From Dermacentor variabilis (taxonomy: Eukaryota > Arthropoda > Arachnida > Ixodida > Ixodidae), in the NCBI RefSeq assembly GCF_050947875.1, contig NC_134574.1, forward strand, positions 157,832,699 through 157,896,698: a stretch of 64,000 nucleotides of DNA, given 5' to 3'. The notes beneath the pieces were generated by a model. The model saw only the letters and a list, made by a program, of their open reading frames with translations, made no database searches and was not told where the DNA came from. The first letter of the stretch is position 1; the number at the start of each line of letters is the position of its first letter. Below, piece after piece: positions 58,679 through 64,000 of this stretch. The position numbers and the translations under genes were made by a program.

Positions 58679-59828
58679 CTACTTCATTGGTTCGTAAGGG
58701 CTTGTCCATGACTCAATGTCTGCGGGCATCAGCGACACCATTCCTCGAATCTTGCCAAGCACTAGAGAATTCGTGCACTGGAAGTCCTCCGGTCCGTATG
58801 GAGGTAACAGCCGGACTGAGTCCGCAATTATGAGAGTACCAGGCTCCTGGGCAGACTCGGCCACCGGAATGCGGTTGACGCACATCCACGACCGAACCTT
58901 CTCTTTCCTCTCTCGCAACTGTTCGGCGCTGAGCGCTTGCCTTGCCGGCATGAAGAGATTCTCGAGCTGCTCCTTCTCAGCAGGACTTGCATCTGTGACA
59001 ACAGTAACCGACTTGACAGCGTGTCCCATGACGACGTGAAGCACCTTCGGTTTTTCATCCTCAAACAGGACCATGACAATACTGCGTAGGAAGAAAAAGA
59101 AAAAAAAGAAGCAGGGTGGGAGCCGTCTCTAAGACTGAACCAATCCAAACATTAAGACGGTAGCACAGGACAAGGAAGGGTACAGATCGGGCGAACGAAA
59201 CATGTTAAAAATAACATTCCCATATCCGTTACATTCCTCGCATTTCGCTTTAGGCCCCGAAACCTGACCACTCAAGTTGCTATCACAACTACCTCAAATC
59301 TGAAAAGCTACTAGGGCTAAACGACTTTTGTAGTAATGTTAACTACAATGCATTCTACCATGAAACTGCTTAACGTCTGCTTTTCCCATTGAGCGGCGAA
59401 ATGTACAAGCTCAGAGCACGAAATATATGTAACAAAGGTTCTAAAACAAGCACTGACGTGTGCGAGTACATTTACGTTTCCGCGTTGCATGAACCTGCTG
59501 AACAAGGATGAAAAACAAGACGGCTTGCGTTTCAGTGCCATTTCGGAAAGATCACCGCAAGAACAGCTAGGCTACTCGCGATCGGCGAAGGCACTTCGTG
59601 ATAGCTATCATAACTCCGCTATAACTGTTAACCTCATGCCTACCTTTCCGAGATGGGGTCGACTGTCTTGACGTAACCTGCCAGAACATTGCCATCCGTA
59701 GTTTCAACACGAACGAGCTTGTGTACATATGAAAGAAGCAACACAGGATCATCACTGGGCAAAGTGTCCCGCGTTTGTTCCGAACCAACTTTGGCCTCAC
59801 GTTCCATAGCGTCACTACTTTCAGTCAA
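58679..59828 (-). CDS. GEMIN6: Gem-associated protein 6 (GEMIN6), complete, two exons
   Basis: Exons 59828-59644 and 59081-58679: 588 nt, 195 residues (human 167). GEMIN6 is an Sm-fold subunit of the SMN complex; it pairs with GEMIN7 and helps assemble Sm cores on spliceosomal snRNAs. Family features in order: the first Sm strands (HKLVRVETTDGNVLAGYVKT, VDPISESIVMVLFED), MGHAVKSVTVV, SAEQLRERKEKVRSWMCVNR, IPVAESAQEPGTLIIADSVR and LPPYGPEDFQCTNSLVLGKI, closely matching the human order (DPVSANIVLVNF, MGHAVQTVE, IPITEQGDAPRTL, DPPYGPENC). The N-terminus is about 25 residues longer than in human; a second ATG lies seven codons in. Its start lies 588 bp from the divergent RING gene. Confidence 0.95.
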
Positions 59829-60416
59829 CTAAATATACACGATCAAGGGCACAGACAGTCCGAGAAGTTCTTCACAGACTCTGTTTTCTAGTGTGGACGT
59901 GCGCTGCATGTTGGCGGGAACATTGTAGATTCCGTAAGCGACCGTTGCTGTTCATTCAAGGCGTTTAAGCACACGCTAGCACAAGCACCTCAAACTTTTA
60001 AAAGCCAAGATCAAGAGCTAAGCACCACCAGACACATGGTCAAATACGAGCCACAGAATAAACGCAATTTAAGCGCGCGAGCTCAACGCATTGGCTCAAC
60101 CAGGAAGTGACTTCGCTTGTCTCTCTCGCTGGCTTGGCTTGACATTTGTGCGAAATCCTAACCACCAATGAAAAGCGCAGTTTCGGGCACCTGACAAAAT
60201 TTTGGCCAATGAGACGGCTTCGCGGTACCGTTGATTGTTCACCGGTCATCCAGCGACGCGTCGCTCGTGTGTTCCGGCGTCCCGCGTTTGATGCGTATTG
60301 TAGGGGGCATTTAATCGTTCGGACGCCGTTCGTTGTTGGCGGTTGACCTAGACGAAGCGTGACCCCCGACCCTCGGGCATATACGCTACATTCAACTAAC
60401 CGTCACGTTTCCTGCC
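59829..60416. promoter_or_regulatory. Likely bidirectional promoter of GEMIN6 and the RING gene
   Basis: 588 bases separate the two start codons. The right part is GC-rich with CpG words (ccagcgacgcgtcgctcgtg near 60250). Direct ccaat/attgg words at 60085-60090 and 60207-60212 could be CCAAT boxes. No TATA box is evident. Confidence 0.55.
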
Positions 60417-61675
60417 ATGGACCGCACTGACTACGATACAGCGTGAGTTCTTCGCATTATTCGTTGCAGGCGTCGTTGCGTTTGTTTGGTTTCGCACGCT
60501 ATGCCTGACTGTTTGCTTTCAGGTTCAGCTGCCCGGTCTGCCTGGGCCCGAGTCAGAGCATGGTGTTCGGCCTGTGCCAGCACTTCGTGTGTTCGTCGTG
60601 CCTGTACGACCGCGTTGAGCATGACTTGAATCCTGCGCTTCGCTGTTGTCCCATCTGCAAAGCCAAGAACGTCTTTCCGGAGTATCGGTAATCGCTATGA
60701 CTCTTCGCTTGTGCGATTGGCCCGTATCTTTAGTTAGTCACCTTGTACGTACGCGTTGCTGATATATTTCCTTCTTGCAGCCCTGACATTCCGGACGCCA
60801 ATAAAAAGCTCCTGAACATAGCCGGCGTTGTCAAGTGCTCTCGGAAACGGTGCGGAGAAGAAATGTGGACTTGGGAGGCCAAGGAGCACGAAAAGTACGT
60901 TGAGTTTCACTACAAAAGCGGACTGAGGCGTCGTATTCCGCCGTGGAAGCTTTCCGCTGCAGTCTGTGAGGAAATCGCATTGTTTGGCGTGCGTCATGCG
61001 AATGCGTCTGTTTCGAGTCAGCCTGCCTTCGCGCTTCTTCTATATGTTGCCATAATCAATGAACCGCGAGAGGCGCACGTAACCCGAACTTTGGTATTGT
61101 TTGCTTCTGTTGTTGATGTTTACGTTCGCTTCATCGCTCCTTTCCATGCTTTCTGCAATCCGCTGACATGCCCCGCTGCCGTTTAGCCTTTAGCGGGCAA
61201 ATAGTAGGTGATGTGCTGCTTTGGTGTCTGAAGCTCGCAATAAGCACAGTCGCGAAGTTGCGTTGCGCCCTAGGATAAACGCTACCTGACGTTGGATTCG
61301 CCTACGTGTTTTGTTAATGCCTTGCACAGTTGGATGGGCAGGAAATGGTACAAAAATTTTGTGAAAGCTTTCCAGTGAAGGCGCAGTCTACACTCCAGCG
61401 TATTTTCAGTGTCTGGGAACAGACTCTGTACAATTCCAACAATCCCGTAAGTGCAGCTCTCCACTGAGACAAATCTTGTGGTAAACGGGTGTCAGTTTGT
61501 GCTGTTCAGGCTGTGTGAGCATCTTCTTAAGTTTTCTGGCTTCTTATGTAAGCACAGAGTTTGCATTGCTGCTTGTGGCATCTTTCACTGATCTTTGCAG
61601 GCAGCTTCAACACTGCAATACAGTGGCTTTGAAAGACATCGTTCCAGCTGTGAGAAAAAAATTGGCAGTACTTAG
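60417..61675 (+). CDS. Small RING-finger protein (C3HC4), family not recognised
   Basis: Exons 60417-60442, 60523-60687, 60781-60988, 61330-61446, 61601-61675: 591 nt, 196 residues, all phases agreeing. An N-terminal C3HC4 RING spans residues 12-54 (C12, C15, C27, H29, C32, C35, C51, C54; CPVC, CQHFVCSSC, CCPIC), which suggests E3 ubiquitin ligase activity. Behind it is a basic part with CSRKRCGEEMWTWEAKEHEK, then CESFPVKAQSTLQRIFSVWE. The end of exon 3 is the least certain: it uses ggc/gtgcgt, the best phase-0 GT found, but the frame stays open to a stop at 61186, so an alternative shorter product with retained intron is possible. No transmembrane segment or other known domain was seen. Confidence 0.7.
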
Positions 61676-61679
61676 ATAT

Positions 61680-62018
61680 GATTGGCAACTTTAATGCGAT
61701 TGTCAATCGGTCGTATGATTGATGCATAGTAGTTGATACATTTTACATCATGAATGTTATAAACAGTGGCACATACCCAATTACACATACTCAGTGTTGG
61801 CATCAAAAAGGTTTATTGAAGAGCAGCACACATACCCAGTGTTACGTACCCAGTAACCCAAGTTGGTCCAATTTTACATGAGTATTCGTCAGCAAGTTTC
61901 ATGTGATCAGTGAAGCGAATAAGTGGCTTTCTTCAGGCTTATTATGTCTGTGTTCGACTGTATGTGTGGCAATAATGCGACCTATGTCTGTTGTGTGGCC
62001 AGACCGGAGCATGTACGC
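61680..62018. other. 3' flank of the RING gene
   Basis: Contains short direct repeats of tacccagt and cacatacccagt (61770-61855). No poly(A) signal is clear. Confidence 0.4.
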
Positions 62019-62019
62019 A

Positions 62020-62258
62020 ACCGCTGCGGTGGCTTAGCGGCTATGGTGTTGTGCTGCTGAGCATGAGGTCGCAGGATCAAATCCCGGCCATGGTGGCCAC
62101 ATTTCGACGGGGGCAAAATGCAAAAATGCCCATGCCCTGTGCATTGGGGGCACATGAAAGCTCCTTTGGTGGTCAACATTCATCCAGAGTTCCCCCACTA
62201 CGGCGTGCCTCATAATCAAATCGTGGTTTTGGCACATAAAACTTCAGTATAAAAAATA
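62020..62258 (+). mobile_element. Ruka-type SINE, full length, diverged
   Basis: Head accgctgcggtggcttagcg (A box) and ggatcaaatcccggcc (B box), body acatttcgacgggggcaaaa, tail ctcataatcaaatcgtggtt and ggcacataaaact. Target duplications were not identified. Confidence 0.88.
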
Positions 62259-62261
62259 ACT

Positions 62262-63640
62262 CGGGAGTGTGCACGCATACTGATGGCAGCCCCGCTTGCA
62301 GGTCTTGTCGTGGCCTCTCGAGGCGGACAACGGGACGATGCTCCGGCTCCCCAGGAAAGGCCAGCACCAGCCGGAAATCGGGCACCCGCCAGAGCAAGCG
62401 TAGGAGGAGCAAGAGCACAGCCTCTGTCAGGGACTAAAGCACTTGACACAGCACTGCGCCTGCCTTACTTAATTTTTTTTATATATTGGTAAGCAGCAGT
62501 TGAAATCTTTATTTTTAACCTAGTGTGGTGCGTATGGACTGCAGTTTTCCAATAGCATTGCAAACACCGCAGATGACAGAATAAGGAAGTGTGAACATAT
62601 GTGATATCATCCGAAGTTTTTATTCAAAATGGCGTGGCATATGCAGTTATCAGGAAAGAAGACTGCTTAAAAAAATATTTCGAGGATGATGGTCACAAGG
62701 CATGACACTACTTGATTGTGACTGGTTTTACCACTACTGCGGCTGCATCACTGGCCCGCAAAAAAAAAAAAAAAGGAAGGCGTGTTATCGTATTCACAAA
62801 CCAGCTAGCCCAATCTCCACTTTTCCAAAGTTAATGAGAGAAAGAGAAACATTTCAATGAGACAAGCGATGTTGGCCAGAGGTCTATGTCTCTAGCTTGC
62901 CAGAGATTCCTAAATTTACTAGACGGAATTCTCATGCTGTAGAGGGGAGTTGAACTGACATTGGAAAAAACAATTGTAGCCGACCCTAATCTTTGACTTG
63001 CGTGTCTCTTAGTGGCGCTCGCACCTCGGCATATGTGTTCTTTAGGTTAACTTTAGGCAAATGCAACGCACAAAGTGAATTAAGAGGCACTGTTTTCCTT
63101 TAATTAGCCAGTTAAATATCATGCCACCTTCTTGTGTGTGACATCATTAGTGACGTCATTGCTTCTGCTTTCTATTTCCGGGTTTCCAGGAATTTAGCCA
63201 AAGTTGTTGGGTTCATGTGGTGGGTTTCTAAAGTCCGCGATTATGTGCTTTGGTGTGTGGTAATCAGCGACTTCTAATTATTCGTCGCTTCAGTAACTCA
63301 ACTTGTAACTAAACTTATGCTCTGATATATCTGTAATGAAACCCATGAATTTTGTACGGTACTATCTTTTCTGATTTATTTTTAATTTTGTCCCTAGTTG
63401 TCTCGGTGATTTCTGATTAATTCTAATTACTTCAGACACTTCAGTAACATTGTAAGCAGCTCAACTTATGCTCGGAGATCATATCCATAATGAATCCAAT
63501 GAATTTTGTACTGTACTATTTTTTTCTATCCTTTTCTGATTTACATTGAATTTCCTCCCCGGTCATCTCGAGAGGTGAACCAGAAGTGCTGTGCAAGAAA
63601 CAAGAGTGTCATTCGATGCTTTCGGCGAGAATGCAAAATA
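62262..63640. other. Intergenic, including a diverged tandem duplication
   Basis: 62770-62775 region: poly(A) tract. 63265-63395 and 63410-63550 are diverged direct copies (both contain cacttcagtaac-like, caacttatgctc, and gaattttgta-ggtactat). No gene recognised. Confidence 0.5.
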
Positions 63641-63652
63641 TACAACTATTAT

Positions 63653-63885
63653 CACCCGCCGTGGTTGCTCAGTGGCTCTGGCGTTAGGCTGCTGAGCACG
63701 AGGTTGCGGGATCGAATCCCGGCCACGGCGGCCGCATTTCGATGGGGGCGAAATGCGAAACCACCCGTGTACTTAGATTTAGGTGCACGTTAAAGAACCC
63801 CAGGTGGTCGAAATTTCCGGAGTCCCCCACTACGGCGTGCCTCATATTCAAAAAGTGGTTTTGGCACATAAAACCCCATATATAT
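63653..63885 (+). mobile_element. Full-length Ruka-type SINE with 12-bp target duplication
   Basis: Complete head (acccgccgtggttgctcagt), B box (ggatcgaatcccgg), body (gatgggggcgaaatgcgaaa) and tail (ggcacataaaaccccata). Flanked by tacaactattat at 63641-63652 and 63886-63897 without mismatch. This looks like the youngest SINE insertion in the window. Confidence 0.95.
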
Positions 63886-64000
63886 TACAACTATTATTGG
63901 CCAGTTGTGTTGCACTTCAGTCTCTCAACATTTCTTTAGAACCGTGGCATGTTTTAAGTCATCTACTATACTTTATTCTCTTGTGTAATTTCGCATACAT

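Noticed and set aside
60417..60990. RING gene as MAT1 (CDK-activating kinase assembly factor)
   Set aside because: It has an N-terminal RING, but spacing and surrounding residues do not match MAT1, and the C-terminal part is too short and different.

Overview
This is a window of a eukaryotic, intron-rich and repeat-rich genome. It most likely comes from a hard tick (Ixodidae). The main clue is a tRNA-derived SINE that I recognise from ticks (the 'Ruka' type, with a conserved body ending in ggggttttacgtgcc), present in about ten full or partial copies. Mariner/Tc1 relics, non-LTR retrotransposon tails and arthropod-like coding exons agree with this. I cannot fix the genus from sequence alone. 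There are no bacterial-type operons or CRISPR arrays.

Six protein-coding genes can be reconstructed exon by exon with consistent splice phases. (1) 1473-11388, minus: the N-terminal ten coding exons of CLASRP, an SR-related splicing regulator; the RS-rich remainder lies off the left edge. (2) 22201-about 32239, minus: TSNAX-A, a divergent copy of translin-associated factor X. (3) 34020-41465, minus: TSNAX-B, a second, canonical TRAX gene, complete in six... five coding exons, 305 residues. (4) 42694-51380, plus: a steryl-sulfatase-like arylsulfatase, complete in seven exons, 576 residues. (5) 58679-59828, minus: GEMIN6, two exons, 195 residues. (6) 60417-61675, plus: a small RING-finger protein of about 196 residues that I do not recognise.

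Two head-to-head pairs are seen: TSNAX-B/sulfatase (about 1.2 kb apart) and GEMIN6/RING (about 0.6 kb apart). CLASRP and GEMIN6 both serve pre-mRNA splicing, and TRAX is the nuclease subunit of C3PO, which helps load Argonaute and also matures tRNA. These genes are not an operon, and their proximity need not be functional.

The best biological observation is the tandem TRAX pair. Both copies keep the same intron phases and the same 134-nt and 110-nt internal exons, so this is a DNA-level duplication. TSNAX-B keeps the acidic active-site residues. TSNAX-A has arginine in place of the second catalytic glutamate and has lost the conserved C-terminal segment, yet its frame is open and it has its own poly(A) signal. 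It may be a nuclease-dead C3PO subunit. The best structural observation is a family of snap-back hairpins (near 17.9, 50.4 and 50.7 kb) whose arms differ from copy to copy but which share outer edges and a CCAACTAGCCC-like tail; one copy can be shown to have inserted, because a related unoccupied site lies nearby.

The rest is intron and intergenic DNA with SINEs, LINE tails, MITEs, minisatellites and microsatellites, annotated below. Splice sites were assigned by eye using phase, GT/GC-AG rules and remembered family sequence; no alignment software was used.
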